In this document: piece by piece, positions 26,298 to 34,990 of the stretch
Position numbering within the stretch: position 1 is the stretch's first letter
Layout of the letters: every line of letters begins with the position of its first letter
Origin: Ruminococcus flavefaciens 007c
GTDB taxonomy: Bacteria > Bacillota > Clostridia > Oscillospirales > Ruminococcaceae
Reading direction: 5' to 3'
Assembly: GCF_000571935.1 (NCBI RefSeq)
Contig: NZ_ATAX01000028.1
Coordinates: forward strand, 67,001 to 131,000
Length of the DNA: 64,000 bases
Made by a program: the position numbers and the translations under genes
The notes under the pieces: model-generated
What the model saw: the letters and a program-made list of their open reading frames with translations, nothing else
Database searches by the model: none
Told to the model about the DNA's origin: nothing

Positions 26298-26322
26298 AAG
26301 TCTCTGCACGAAGCAGAGACTT
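26298..26322 (-). terminator. Terminator of the DUF4190-DUF2752 pair
   Basis: AAGTCTCTGC and GCAGAGACTT form a perfect ten-pair stem with a five-base loop. On the minus strand GTTTTTT follows. It lies 11 bases after the stop at 26334. Confidence 0.92.
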
Positions 26323-26333
26323 ATGAGTCATCT

Positions 26334-26729
26334 TTAAGATACCGGACCGAGCACGGGAAAAATGTTCCTCAGTATATAGTACACTCCGAAAGCTCCCAGA
26401 AAGCAACCCCAGAACGCCCCCTTGCGCGGAAGAAGCTTTACATCTTTTCCGGATATGCCGATAACTGTCTCCAGATACAGCAATATCAGAAGCAGAGCTA
26501 TGACGGGCATTGCCGCATTATCGCGGAAAGCCGTCAGTATACGGCCATGGAACAGATCATTTACACTGCGGGTATTTCCGCAGCCTGTACACCACAGACC
26601 CGTAGCATTATGGAAAGCGCATTCGGGAAAGTACTTTTCCAGCCCGATTATATGATCTCTGAGACACAAAAGGATAACAGCAGCAAGAGGAGCCGCCGCC
26701 CCAATGATTATTCTCAGACGTTTAGACAT
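26334..26729 (-). CDS. DUF2752 membrane protein
   Basis: The 131-residue protein has three membrane segments and the DUF2752 signature, cysteine-rich CAFHNATGLWCTGCGNTRSV (about 37-56) between helices 1 and 2. The family is small and functionally undefined, and often sits with DUF4190-like or TM2 proteins. The gene starts three bases after the stop of the DUF4190 paralogue at 26733, so the two are translated together. Confidence 0.85.
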   Translation of the reverse strand: MSKRLRIIIGAAAPLAAVILLCLRDHIIGLEKYFPECAFHNATGLWCTGCGNTRSVNDLFHGRILTAFRDNAAMPVIALLLILLYLETVIGISGKDVKLLPRKGAFWGCFLGAFGVYYILRNIFPVLGPVS

Positions 26730-26732
26730 ATC

Positions 26733-27107
26733 TTACTTGATGAAAAGAGCGCTTGCATTCTGAAGGCTCTCAGCCCACTCCTTAAGGCTGTCACCAACAA
26801 CGAGAGCGATGATAATGCCAAGAACGCTGAGTGCGAGTGCAACGATACTGCAGACGATACCTGCAATAGCCATTCCCTTGCCGGGGAGATCCTTCTTACG
26901 AGAAAGGATACCGAGAACAAGACCTGCAACGCCGCAAGGAAGACCTACATAAGCAGTGATGCAGCAGCCGAAAACTACAGCGCAGATACCGAGTACCATT
27001 GAAGCAATTGACATACCCTTGCTTCCCTGGGGCTCAAAACCGCCGCCGTTGTTGTATGGATCCTGAACGTATCCACCCTGATTGTTGTTGTTGTAATTAT
27101 TATCCAT
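26733..27107 (-). CDS. DUF4190 membrane protein, short paralogue
   Basis: The 124-residue protein begins with an Asn/Gly/Gln-rich segment (MDNNYNNNNQGGYVQDPYNN) and continues with the two-helix DUF4190 domain, including SMVLGICAVVFGCC and KKDLPGKGMAIAGIVCS. The ATG at 27107 is chosen over the frame start at 27152 because AGGGAGG precedes it and the -10 element lies at 27143-27148. It is co-transcribed with the DUF2752 gene. Confidence 0.85.
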   Translation of the reverse strand: MDNNYNNNNQGGYVQDPYNNGGGFEPQGSKGMSIASMVLGICAVVFGCCITAYVGLPCGVAGLVLGILSRKKDLPGKGMAIAGIVCSIVALALSVLGIIIALVVGDSLKEWAESLQNASALFIK

Positions 27108-27142
27108 GTTAAAATCCTCCCTAAAGGTATTATAATATCTAA

Positions 27143-27171
27143 AGTATAACATCTTTACATTTTTTTGTCAA
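27143..27171 (-). promoter_or_regulatory. Promoter of the DUF4190-DUF2752 operon
   Basis: TTGACA (27171-27166), 17-base spacer, TATACT (27148-27143) on the minus strand. Confidence 0.88.
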
Positions 27172-27249
27172 TAGTTAGCGGAAAAATATTTGAAAAAATT
27201 ATACACTCATATATTTATTTTATCAACAAATCCCAATAAAAAGGAAAAT

Positions 27250-27277
27250 GCGCCGCCGCTTTTGGCAGCGGCAGCGC
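27250..27277 (-). terminator. Terminator of the second transport island
   Basis: On the minus strand GCGCTGCCGC pairs with GCGGCGGCGC (one mismatch, loop TGCCAAAA) and is followed by ATTTTCCTTTTT. It lies 68 bases beyond the stop at 27345. Confidence 0.75.
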
Positions 27278-27344
27278 GAAAATTAAGGAGGTTGTATTTA
27301 TATACGAAAATATCTGAAAATCATGTATTTTATGCGTGAACCAA

Positions 27345-29765
27345 TCAGCTCTGCTCGCTTACGAGGAGAGATACACGGTTCTGGATATTGCCGATGATCT
27401 CATCCGACTTCTTTTCACCCTTGAGGTAAGCTGTGATTTCTTCCTGAACTATAGCTTCTACGTCGGGGTCAAAGCTGCCGGCGCATCTGTCTGCAGACTT
27501 GATGTATTCAACGATCCTGTCCTTCTCTTCATTTGTAAGGGGCTGGATCTTGATCTCCTTCTGGCTCTTTGAATCGTAGTAGGTAAGATCCTCCTCGATC
27601 TCCTTGCCGTTGGGATCCTTGTATGTGGGCTTCTTTGTGCTTTCCTCAGCAGCCTTATCAAACTTAACCTTGAGTGAAGAAAGTCCGGAACTATATCTAT
27701 AGGTATTGGAATCGTCATCTTCCTTGGAGAAGAATGACTTTACAAACTCCCAGCAAAGCTGTGTATCGTCTGAGTTGCGGAGTATAGAGAAACTCTGGTT
27801 GGGGCTGATAAGAGCACCTTTTCCGTCATTGGAGGGGAAGCCTACGAATGTAATATCCTCGCCCTTGAATCTGCCCTTGAGATCTTCTGTATAGCTGCGG
27901 AAATTGCCTATCCACATACTTGTGATAAGTATCTTGTCGTTTACGATATTGTCATCGCTGAACATTTCCATGAGCATTTCCTGATCTTCGGGATTTTCCC
28001 AGTCAATAGTTCCTTCCATTGAGGGGAACTTGTCGCAGAACTCAACCAGCTTCTTGAATTCGGGATCATCGAAGTGGCATACGCCGTTCTTGTAGTCAAC
28101 GAAATCTGTTGAGTTGTATAAAAGGAGTGAAAGGATCTGCTCCTTGTAATCCATTTCTGTCAGTCTCTTACCGTCGGGAAGGTTATTATATTTTTCGATA
28201 AGGTCGTCCAGTGTCCAGTTCTCCTTATCGACGAATTTGCTCTTTCCTACATATGTCTCTATGCTGAAGGAATCAGTGATCGAATAAAGCTTTCCGTCGT
28301 ACTCGCCGCACTTGAGGACATTCTCGAGGAAATCCTCCTTGCTGAGATCGGAATCCTTGTCAAGGAACTCATACAGGTCGCAGAAGAGTCCCTTGTTCTG
28401 GAGTCCTGCCACAAGACCTGCATCGTTTGTAACGATGATGTCGGGCGCATTGCCTGCGATTATGTCCTTCTTGAGCTGCGAAGCGCCTGTATTGATCGCT
28501 GTTCTCGATTCTTCATCGTATTCATCATACTTGCTGTAATCCACCATCTTGAAGCGGACGCCCTCATGTGACTTGTTGAACTCCGAGATCTTGCTTGACA
28601 TAGCGTAAGCGTCGTACATTACGCCGACAGTGATGACCTTCATGTTCTCAAGCTCGGAAGCATCGCGCTTTGTAAGTCTGTAAAGCTTGCTGCCGCTCAT
28701 CATGCCGTCGCCTTTGCTGTAATCGTTGTAGCTTACGATATATTCGCCGTTATCAAGGGGAAGCAGGCCTTCTACGCCGCCTTCTCCCATATCAGAGTCT
28801 ACCCAGTTGATGATCTCTTCGCTGGTTCCGTCCTCCTTGAGGCCGTAGAGAGCACTGCTGCTGTTCATAAACAGCTTGTAATCGCCTGTTCCTTCAAAGA
28901 TAGAGCTGGGGCCGCCCATCATACTCATATTATCCAGTTCTATTTCACTGCCTGTTTCCTTCATAGTGGAAGTATCAACGAACTTTACAGCGTCCTTTGT
29001 GCCGAAATATCCGCTTAAAGCGACAGTTCCGTCACTGAGGGGAGCAATTCCCATGATATAGTCTACATCAAGTCCGAGCTCATCTTCGATCTTGCCATCC
29101 GAATTGACAATGACAGTTGTTGAATCTTCATTGTATATGGTCATTAAAGCTTTTCCGCCGCCGATAGCCTGAAGATCACCTACACCTGCATTGCCGTCGT
29201 CTTCGGAGATATACTTGTCAAGACCTGAGATCTCGCCTGAGGTCTTTACATTGCCGTCGATGTCCACAACGTAGAGCTTGTAGGTATACTTTATGTTATT
29301 GTAATACTCTTCAAAGTCAAACTTCTCGTAATCAAAGTTCGGATCATCGTAATTCGGCTTTTCCATATCTCCTGCATCCTCAAAGGTAGCCATCATGAAG
29401 ATGTCTCCGTCGGGAGCAACAGAAGCAGAAACGTAAGTATCGGATTCCAGTTTCTCACCGAGATCATACTTTATCTCTTTTGTCTCGGCAAAATTATCAT
29501 CTGTGATATAGAATGTAGGCTGACTGTTTCCATCTGCTATCGCAGTAACCAGTACAGAACCGTCACTGAGCCTCTTTATGCTGCGGACATTGCTGATGTC
29601 TGTTTCTACCTCAACAGCACGGTATGCCGCATTCATAAGCTTCTGAGAATTCTTGGAAACGCCCTTTTCGGTCTCGCTCTTCTTTGAGCAGGACGCTGCC
29701 GCCCCTGTGATGACCATTAATGCTGCTGTGAATGCTGTGATTCTTTTGAAGATTGTTTTTTCCAT
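27345..29765 (-). CDS. Solute-binding lipoprotein with N-terminal propeller-like domain
   Basis: The 806-residue lipoprotein has a signal peptide with lipobox GAAASC (Cys about 26). The first half (about 50-380) has repeated blade-like strands such as IKRLSDGSVLVTAIADG and VSASVAPDGDIFMMATF, suggesting a beta-propeller. A family 1 solute-binding domain starts near 385 (MKVITVGVMYDAYAMSSKIS) and includes KKDIIAGNAPDIIVTNDAG. The ATG has AGAGGGA upstream, yet it lies 49 bases inside the end of the preceding gene. It presumably delivers substrate to the permeases at 32793-34570 and has unusual companions. Confidence 0.85.
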   Translation of the reverse strand: MEKTIFKRITAFTAALMVITGAAASCSKKSETEKGVSKNSQKLMNAAYRAVEVETDISNVRSIKRLSDGSVLVTAIADGNSQPTFYITDDNFAETKEIKYDLGEKLESDTYVSASVAPDGDIFMMATFEDAGDMEKPNYDDPNFDYEKFDFEEYYNNIKYTYKLYVVDIDGNVKTSGEISGLDKYISEDDGNAGVGDLQAIGGGKALMTIYNEDSTTVIVNSDGKIEDELGLDVDYIMGIAPLSDGTVALSGYFGTKDAVKFVDTSTMKETGSEIELDNMSMMGGPSSIFEGTGDYKLFMNSSSALYGLKEDGTSEEIINWVDSDMGEGGVEGLLPLDNGEYIVSYNDYSKGDGMMSGSKLYRLTKRDASELENMKVITVGVMYDAYAMSSKISEFNKSHEGVRFKMVDYSKYDEYDEESRTAINTGASQLKKDIIAGNAPDIIVTNDAGLVAGLQNKGLFCDLYEFLDKDSDLSKEDFLENVLKCGEYDGKLYSITDSFSIETYVGKSKFVDKENWTLDDLIEKYNNLPDGKRLTEMDYKEQILSLLLYNSTDFVDYKNGVCHFDDPEFKKLVEFCDKFPSMEGTIDWENPEDQEMLMEMFSDDNIVNDKILITSMWIGNFRSYTEDLKGRFKGEDITFVGFPSNDGKGALISPNQSFSILRNSDDTQLCWEFVKSFFSKEDDDSNTYRYSSGLSSLKVKFDKAAEESTKKPTYKDPNGKEIEEDLTYYDSKSQKEIKIQPLTNEEKDRIVEYIKSADRCAGSFDPDVEAIVQEEITAYLKGEKKSDEIIGNIQNRVSLLVSEQS

Positions 29766-30991
29766 AATAATCCCTCTTTTTCAGATTTTTTTATTTTAAG
29801 CTTTCTTTTGTCTGCCTCGGCTAATGCCTCGGTCTCTTTTTCTTTTGCCTTTACCGCCTCATTTTCCTTTCTGTTCCTCAGCGCTCTCCATTTCGCCGAT
29901 ACGAAAGAAACAACGGCTTTTTTAAGGTCTTGTTTTTTCCGCTGATACAGTCTGAATGCCGTGATCACAAGGCATATCAGCGTCAGCAGAGGTATGATAA
30001 GGAGCAGCTTTCGTGCTCCGTAGATAAATGAGAGCCTGACCTCGACCATTCTTGAAGCGTTTTCCCAGAAGGGGTAGGATATCCCGTCCTTCTGCACCGC
30101 ATAGCCGTCAAGCTTTTCCAGGGGCTTCCTGTATTTTTTTGGCCGGAAGCGCTCTGTATTGTTTACTATGCTCACCTTGCCCTTGTTAGTCTCTTCCACA
30201 TTCTCCTTGATACAGTTGTATGCAAAGTTCTCAACGGGATCGGGAACTACACATTCATAGCAGGTTATCTTAGTGACCTCGGCGGACTGCTCCCCCTCCA
30301 TGCCCATATCCCGGCCGGAGGTGAGTTCGCTGCCGAATATACGGCCTGCTGCATAGTAAGATATATATGCCTTCGGAACGTCGCCTGCGCAGCGCTCCTC
30401 GGCTTCTGTTGAAGGAGTCTCTATGACTCCGGAAACAAACAGCTGGACATTGTTTATGTATATATTCTTTCCGACGATGTTCTCCGAGCCGTAAAGCGAC
30501 CAGGCCAGACGTTTGTCTATGACAGCTCCGTCCTGCATCAGATCGCGGTCAGAGAAAAATGCGCCGCTTGCCAGCCTGAAATCACGGAACAGGAAGAAAT
30601 TCCCGCCCACAGCTGTTATCTCAGCTTCGGAACGCCCCGTCACGTCACAGGTGACCTGAGCTGTTCCCGCCCTGAGGCTGTAGCCGTCGGGGACAAGTGT
30701 CCTGCCCGGCTCGGCAGTCACCGAAGCCTCACTGAGCTTGTTAAGCAGTTTTCCCCTGAGGTTATTCATGCTGTTTATATCAAAGCCTGCATCGTTGCTG
30801 AAGAAGCAGCTGATCTGGGTGTATTCTCCCTTGGTGCCGTTTCTCCAGCGGTCTGCTGCGTTATTGTAGCTCTGCGACTTTGCCGCTGAGGCTCCCACAG
30901 CCGTCAGCACCAGAGCGCCGACAATGGCTGCGGCGTTAACAGCCGCTGTTACTATCTGCCATTTCTTGAATTTTGCTCTCATAAGGTCCAC
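29717..30991 (-). CDS. MacB periplasmic-core-like membrane protein without FtsX helices
   Basis: The 424-residue protein has one N-terminal helix (about 13-33) and a large extracytoplasmic domain. That domain contains LASGAFFSDRDLMQDGAVID and SENIVGKNIYINNVQLFVSG, typical of the MacB/FtsX-associated periplasmic core domain. One C-terminal helix (about 325-350) and a Lys/Glu-rich cytoplasmic tail follow. The four-helix FtsX permease domain of real MacB proteins is missing, so it cannot be a MacB exporter by itself. It starts four bases after the HlyD-like gene, and its end overlaps the lipoprotein gene by 49 bases. Confidence 0.7.
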   Translation of the reverse strand: MDLMRAKFKKWQIVTAAVNAAAIVGALVLTAVGASAAKSQSYNNAADRWRNGTKGEYTQISCFFSNDAGFDINSMNNLRGKLLNKLSEASVTAEPGRTLVPDGYSLRAGTAQVTCDVTGRSEAEITAVGGNFFLFRDFRLASGAFFSDRDLMQDGAVIDKRLAWSLYGSENIVGKNIYINNVQLFVSGVIETPSTEAEERCAGDVPKAYISYYAAGRIFGSELTSGRDMGMEGEQSAEVTKITCYECVVPDPVENFAYNCIKENVEETNKGKVSIVNNTERFRPKKYRKPLEKLDGYAVQKDGISYPFWENASRMVEVRLSFIYGARKLLLIIPLLTLICLVITAFRLYQRKKQDLKKAVVSFVSAKWRALRNRKENEAVKAKEKETEALAEADKRKLKIKKSEKEGLLWKKQSSKESQHSQQH

Positions 30992-30995
30992 CGCC

Positions 30996-32729
30996 TTATT
31001 TATCCTTCAAGCGGACCTGATCACCTGCGCCGAAAACCTTGCTTCCCGCAGTTATAACATAATCGCCTCTGCTGATATTGCCTATTACAGCGCTTGATAC
31101 ATCATCGGAGGCTGCCACCTCAACAGTGACCTTATCGGCGTAATAACGGTTGCCGAGAGGAGTGCTCTTTGAACGGACAGTGTACACATAATATCCTTCT
31201 GTATCCTGCTTTACCGCACTCTTCGGAACGATAGCGTCATAGTTGCCGCCTCCGCAGGGGACTGAAAGGTCTATTCTTTCGCCCGACTTTACGTCGCCAG
31301 AGACGCTGAATATGAGCTTCTTCTGTCTCGAACCATTTGAATTGTCGTTCTTTATCTCCTTAAGAACCGCTGTTATATCACCGTTCCAGTTGTTTACTAT
31401 ATCAGCCTCTGCGCCCTTCTTGACCTTCTTTGCCTTTTCGGGTTCAACAAATATGGATACTGTATACCCCTCATCGGCAAGATCTATGGTAGCGGCAGGA
31501 TTGCCCTCTGTGGTCTTGTCATCGGGCTGTACATTTATAGCACTTACAATGCCCGAATACTTTGACTTGATCTCGGTGGCCTTGGCCTCCTTCTTGAGCT
31601 TGTCGACCTTTTCCTTCTGCTTGTCTACAGCCTTTTTCTTGGACTCGAGATCAAGGGCTTCCTTCTGGTTTGTAATGGAGTCGGTACGCTTTGTCTTGTT
31701 GAGTTCTATTATCAGTACTTCAAGGGCATTCTGCTTCTCGGTAACTGCTGCCGCAAGAGTTTCATAGCTATCGGAAGTTCCGCCCTCGCCGCTGTCGGAA
31801 CTGTATGAATTAACTGCGTTTGTGAGATCGTTTACGGAATTGCTCACATCGCTCAGTCTTGAGATGAGGTCGCCGCGGATACTGTTCTTAGCGTTGTTGT
31901 AGGCATCTCTCTTTTCGTTTCTTACAGCCTCTTTGGCATCACTGTCTGCTCTTGCCTCTTCTATGCCGTTGCCTGTTTCCATAGCCACCTTGAGGAGGCT
32001 GTTGGCTGTCTCATACTCCTGCTCTGCCGCATTGAATTCGGAACAGAGTGAAGCAAGGTCGCCGCTGAATTCAGGAGCTGCTTCGGAGTAGGAATCGCTG
32101 TCTATGGCTTTTATGGTGTCCTCAAGCTTTGTCTGTAAGGCTGTGAGCCTTGTGAGCTCGTTCTTATTGCGGTTGTACTGCTCCTTTTCGTAAGCTGCAT
32201 TGCCGGAATTGTTCCTTGCGGCGTCACGCTTTGCAATGGCTTCGTTGAGCTCCGCACGGGCAGCCTTTATTGCCTGGTCTTCCTTTGAATAATCAAGGGG
32301 CTCCTTGAGGAGAGCGGTCTCATAGGCCAGCTTCAGTTCGTCCAGGGACTTTTCCTCTGCCTCGAGGGTATCGCTGTCAACAGCGCTGACAGTGAAGAGA
32401 ACGTCGTTCTTCTTTACCTCCTGACCCAGCTTTATATGTATCTTCTCAACTGTTCTGTTGCCGTCGATCATTACGTCATAGGCCTGATTGGACTCGACTG
32501 TGCCGTCCTTTCTGATACGCTCTGTAAGCTTTCCGGAACTTACGGTCTCGGTAGTGATCTCGGGCAGCGACTTGTTCATTATGGTATTCGAGAAAAATGT
32601 CAGTATAAGCATTACTGCAAGGAAAATGATTATGAGAGTCTTTATCAGCTCTCTCTTTTTTGCAGGGGACTTTTTTTCTTTTTCATCGTCCTCCGCAAGT
32701 ATTTCCTTTAGTTCTTTTGATTCGTTCAT
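30996..32729 (-). CDS. HlyD/efflux adaptor-like membrane fusion protein
   Basis: The 577-residue protein has a charged cytoplasmic start and one helix (about 30-50). A first lipoyl half follows (TVEKIHIKLGQEVKKNDVLF, about 92-111), then a long coiled-coil hairpin (about 120-380) rich in Glu, Lys, Asn and Ala. The second lipoyl half is KYSGIVSAINVQPDDKTTEG, followed by beta-barrel and membrane-proximal domains to the end. This is the layout of tripartite efflux adaptors, which in Gram-positives usually pair with MacB-like exporters. Here it lies between sugar-import permeases and a MacB-core-like protein. No ATPase or exporter is adjacent. Confidence 0.85.
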   Translation of the reverse strand: MNESKELKEILAEDDEKEKKSPAKKRELIKTLIIIFLAVMLILTFFSNTIMNKSLPEITTETVSSGKLTERIRKDGTVESNQAYDVMIDGNRTVEKIHIKLGQEVKKNDVLFTVSAVDSDTLEAEEKSLDELKLAYETALLKEPLDYSKEDQAIKAARAELNEAIAKRDAARNNSGNAAYEKEQYNRNKNELTRLTALQTKLEDTIKAIDSDSYSEAAPEFSGDLASLCSEFNAAEQEYETANSLLKVAMETGNGIEEARADSDAKEAVRNEKRDAYNNAKNSIRGDLISRLSDVSNSVNDLTNAVNSYSSDSGEGGTSDSYETLAAAVTEKQNALEVLIIELNKTKRTDSITNQKEALDLESKKKAVDKQKEKVDKLKKEAKATEIKSKYSGIVSAINVQPDDKTTEGNPAATIDLADEGYTVSIFVEPEKAKKVKKGAEADIVNNWNGDITAVLKEIKNDNSNGSRQKKLIFSVSGDVKSGERIDLSVPCGGGNYDAIVPKSAVKQDTEGYYVYTVRSKSTPLGNRYYADKVTVEVAASDDVSSAVIGNISRGDYVITAGSKVFGAGDQVRLKDK

Positions 32730-32792
32730 ATTATGTTACTCCTTCTGAGAGAATGATTCTGATCTGTGATCTGCTGTGATCTTTGCCCGGGA

Positions 32793-33683
32793 TCAGCCCT
32801 TTATGCCGCCCGAATAGGTTATTCCTTCCACGAGATAATCCTCTCCGTACAGGAACATAAGCACTGTGGGTATCATATAGACGACGCCCACCGCAAAGGC
32901 AAGGCCCACATCCTCGGTATTTATCTGCGACAGGAACACCGACAGAGGATGCAGTGCGGATTCCTTCATAAGAACTATGGGCTGCTCCACCATGTTCCAG
33001 TAATCAACGAATACCAGCATGGCAATGGAAACTATGGCACCCTTGCACAGGGGTATGTATATCTTTGTGAGTATCTTCAGCTCTCCCGCGCCGTCAAGCT
33101 TGGCGGCCTCAACATAGGAAATGGGGATACGCTTCATTACCTTTGTCAGCAGGAATATACTGAAAGGCGAGAATATTGCGGGAAGTATTATCGCTCTTCT
33201 CGTATCCAGCATATTGAACTTTTCCGCAACAAGGAAGTTAGGTACAAGTGTTACCTGATAGGGCATTATCATAAGTATGAGGTATGAGAAAAAGATTATG
33301 CCCTTGAACTTGTTCGGGTATCTCGAGAAGCCATAGGAAGTAAGTATGGCTACTATCATCTGAAACACCGTTATGGGTACTGTCAGCATAACGGAATTCC
33401 AGAACTTCATAAGATAGTCGGAATTCTGTATCAGTACAGCCTTGTACTGTTCAAATGTGACCTTATCGGGTATGAATTTCAGGTTTACATCCTTGGAGAT
33501 AAACACCTTCTTGGATTCGGTCATATTTGAAAACATGGCTCCGTAGTTGGCCGAGATCTCGTTGGACGTCATAAATGAGTTGGCTATGGTCAGTACCGTA
33601 GGCAGCAGGAACATGAACGCTGCAAACAGTATAAACACAAACACTATTATATCCAGTGTCTTTCTGCGCTTTTTGATGTTCAT
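32793..33683 (-). CDS. Carbohydrate ABC transporter permease, MalG type
   Basis: The 296-residue permease has six membrane segments and the EAA loop SYVEAAKLDGAGELKILTKI (about 190-209). An expanded external segment after the first helix (about 35-100) is longer than usual. Its start overlaps the upstream permease stop by one base. It is part of the second island, which also lacks an ATPase gene. Confidence 0.9.
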   Translation of the reverse strand: MNIKKRRKTLDIIVFVFILFAAFMFLLPTVLTIANSFMTSNEISANYGAMFSNMTESKKVFISKDVNLKFIPDKVTFEQYKAVLIQNSDYLMKFWNSVMLTVPITVFQMIVAILTSYGFSRYPNKFKGIIFFSYLILMIMPYQVTLVPNFLVAEKFNMLDTRRAIILPAIFSPFSIFLLTKVMKRIPISYVEAAKLDGAGELKILTKIYIPLCKGAIVSIAMLVFVDYWNMVEQPIVLMKESALHPLSVFLSQINTEDVGLAFAVGVVYMIPTVLMFLYGEDYLVEGITYSGGIKG

Positions 33684-34570
33684 CAGCTTTCCACATCCTT
33701 TCCGAAGATATTCTCCGCGATAAGGAGGATGGCCATTATCACTATCATGACCAGCGCAAAGAGTACTGCCGCAGCAGACAGCTTCTGATAATCCAGGCTG
33801 TTGAAGGTATTGTTCATAAAGTGCTGAAGCATATACAGCTTATCCTGCGGATAATTTCCCGTGAGAAGGTAGACCTCGCGGAATATCTTGAATGAGTTTA
33901 TCAATGAAAGGATAAGCACGAAGAGTATTGTGGGTGAAAGGTATCTGAGCTTTATATGTACGAACTTGTACCATGAGCTTGCACCCTCAAGGTCTGCGAC
34001 CTCGATTATGTCACGGGGGATGGTACACAGCGCCGACATGAAAAGTATCATATTGTATCCCAGATTCTTCCACAGGAACATACATATTATTATTACCTGT
34101 CCGTATGGGGACTTTATCCAGTCTACGGACTGGCCGCCGAATTTTTCGATTATCTGGTTTATGGTTCCGTGATTGTGGAAGAGCACCTGCCATACGAGCA
34201 CTACCGATGCGGTAGGCACCATCAGCGGGCTCAGGAAAAAGGTCCTGAATATGCTCTTTCCGGGAATCTTCCTTTCAAGGAGCATTGCCAGCCCCAGTGA
34301 AAGTATCACCGAAAGCGGTACGGATACCAGCGAGAAGAACGCCGTGTTCTTTACAGACTTCATAAACGCCGCATTCTTGAAAAGCTTGCCGTAGTTTTCA
34401 AGTCCCACGAATTCCTTCATGACCGGATTGTTTATGAGTGAATAGTATATTACGATACAGAACGGAACAAAAAAGAATATCATTACGCCTATCAAGCTCG
34501 GCAGGACACATACATTGCTGAATATCCTTTCGCCCTTCCTTCCGCACTGGTTTTTTGTCTTGTTTTTCAT
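33683..34570 (-). CDS. Carbohydrate ABC transporter permease, MalF type
   Basis: The 295-residue permease is the first gene of the second island. Six membrane segments are visible, and the EAA loop reads IIEVADLEGASSWYKFVHIK (about 188-207). The ATG follows GAGG about ten bases upstream and a leader of about 315 bases from the promoter at 34892-34920. Together with the MalG-type partner it forms a CUT1-type translocation pore. The sugar or other substrate is not identifiable. Confidence 0.9.
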   Translation of the reverse strand: MKNKTKNQCGRKGERIFSNVCVLPSLIGVMIFFFVPFCIVIYYSLINNPVMKEFVGLENYGKLFKNAAFMKSVKNTAFFSLVSVPLSVILSLGLAMLLERKIPGKSIFRTFFLSPLMVPTASVVLVWQVLFHNHGTINQIIEKFGGQSVDWIKSPYGQVIIICMFLWKNLGYNMILFMSALCTIPRDIIEVADLEGASSWYKFVHIKLRYLSPTILFVLILSLINSFKIFREVYLLTGNYPQDKLYMLQHFMNNTFNSLDYQKLSAAAVLFALVMIVIMAILLIAENIFGKDVES

Positions 34571-34891
34571 TTGGATACTACCTCACAAAATAATTCTTTT
34601 GCTCTGATTATTATATTCATGTTTCTGCCTCTGTATATAAGTGTCCTGAAAGACGGAAAAAAGACGAAGGTCAGAAATATTTTTTTATTTTAACTATGAT
34701 CCCACCGAAGTATAACAGCTCCTGTCCATAAAAAAGCCGTGTTATTCTTTGCCCATAGTGACCGCAAGGAGCTGCTTACACATTATATAAACAACCGAAA
34801 AGTTCATTTCAGTGCACAAGACAGAAATTTTTTTGCAGCGGACTATGAATAAAGAAAGCACGTTACAGGGTTCTCCCCATTCCATTTTAAT
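34571..34891 (-). promoter_or_regulatory. Long untranslated leader of the second transport island
   Basis: No gene was found. On the minus strand CAGCTCCT and AGGAGCTG can pair over about 50 intervening bases (about 34713-34776), so the leader may be structured. No known riboswitch was recognised. Confidence 0.4.
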
Positions 34892-34920
34892 ATAATACAT
34901 CATTGACAAAGACTTGTCAA
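34892..34920 (-). promoter_or_regulatory. Promoter with overlapping palindromic operator of the second transport island
   Basis: TTGACA (34920-34915), 17-base spacer, TATTAT (34897-34892) on the minus strand. TTGACAA (34903-34909) and TTGTCAA (34914-34920) make an 18-base palindrome that covers the -35 box, a typical repressor position. Confidence 0.8.
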
Positions 34921-34955
34921 TATCCGCCGCTGCATTTTTACTCTTTTTTTACCTT

Positions 34956-34990
34956 TGCCGCAGATCTGCTGTAAGTGCAGGTCTGCGGCA
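34956..34990. repeat. 14-pair hairpin in intergenic DNA
   Basis: TGCCGCAGATCTGC (34956-34969) pairs with GCAGGTCTGCGGCA (34977-34990) with one G-U and a seven-base loop. Neither strand has a T-tract after it, so it is not a normal terminator. Its function is unknown. Confidence 0.6.

Noticed and set aside
27284..27291. AAGGAGG on the plus strand
   Set aside because: No start codon or credible open frame follows at a suitable distance.
34956..34990. Hairpin as a transcription terminator
   Set aside because: The T-run is on the wrong side for both strands.
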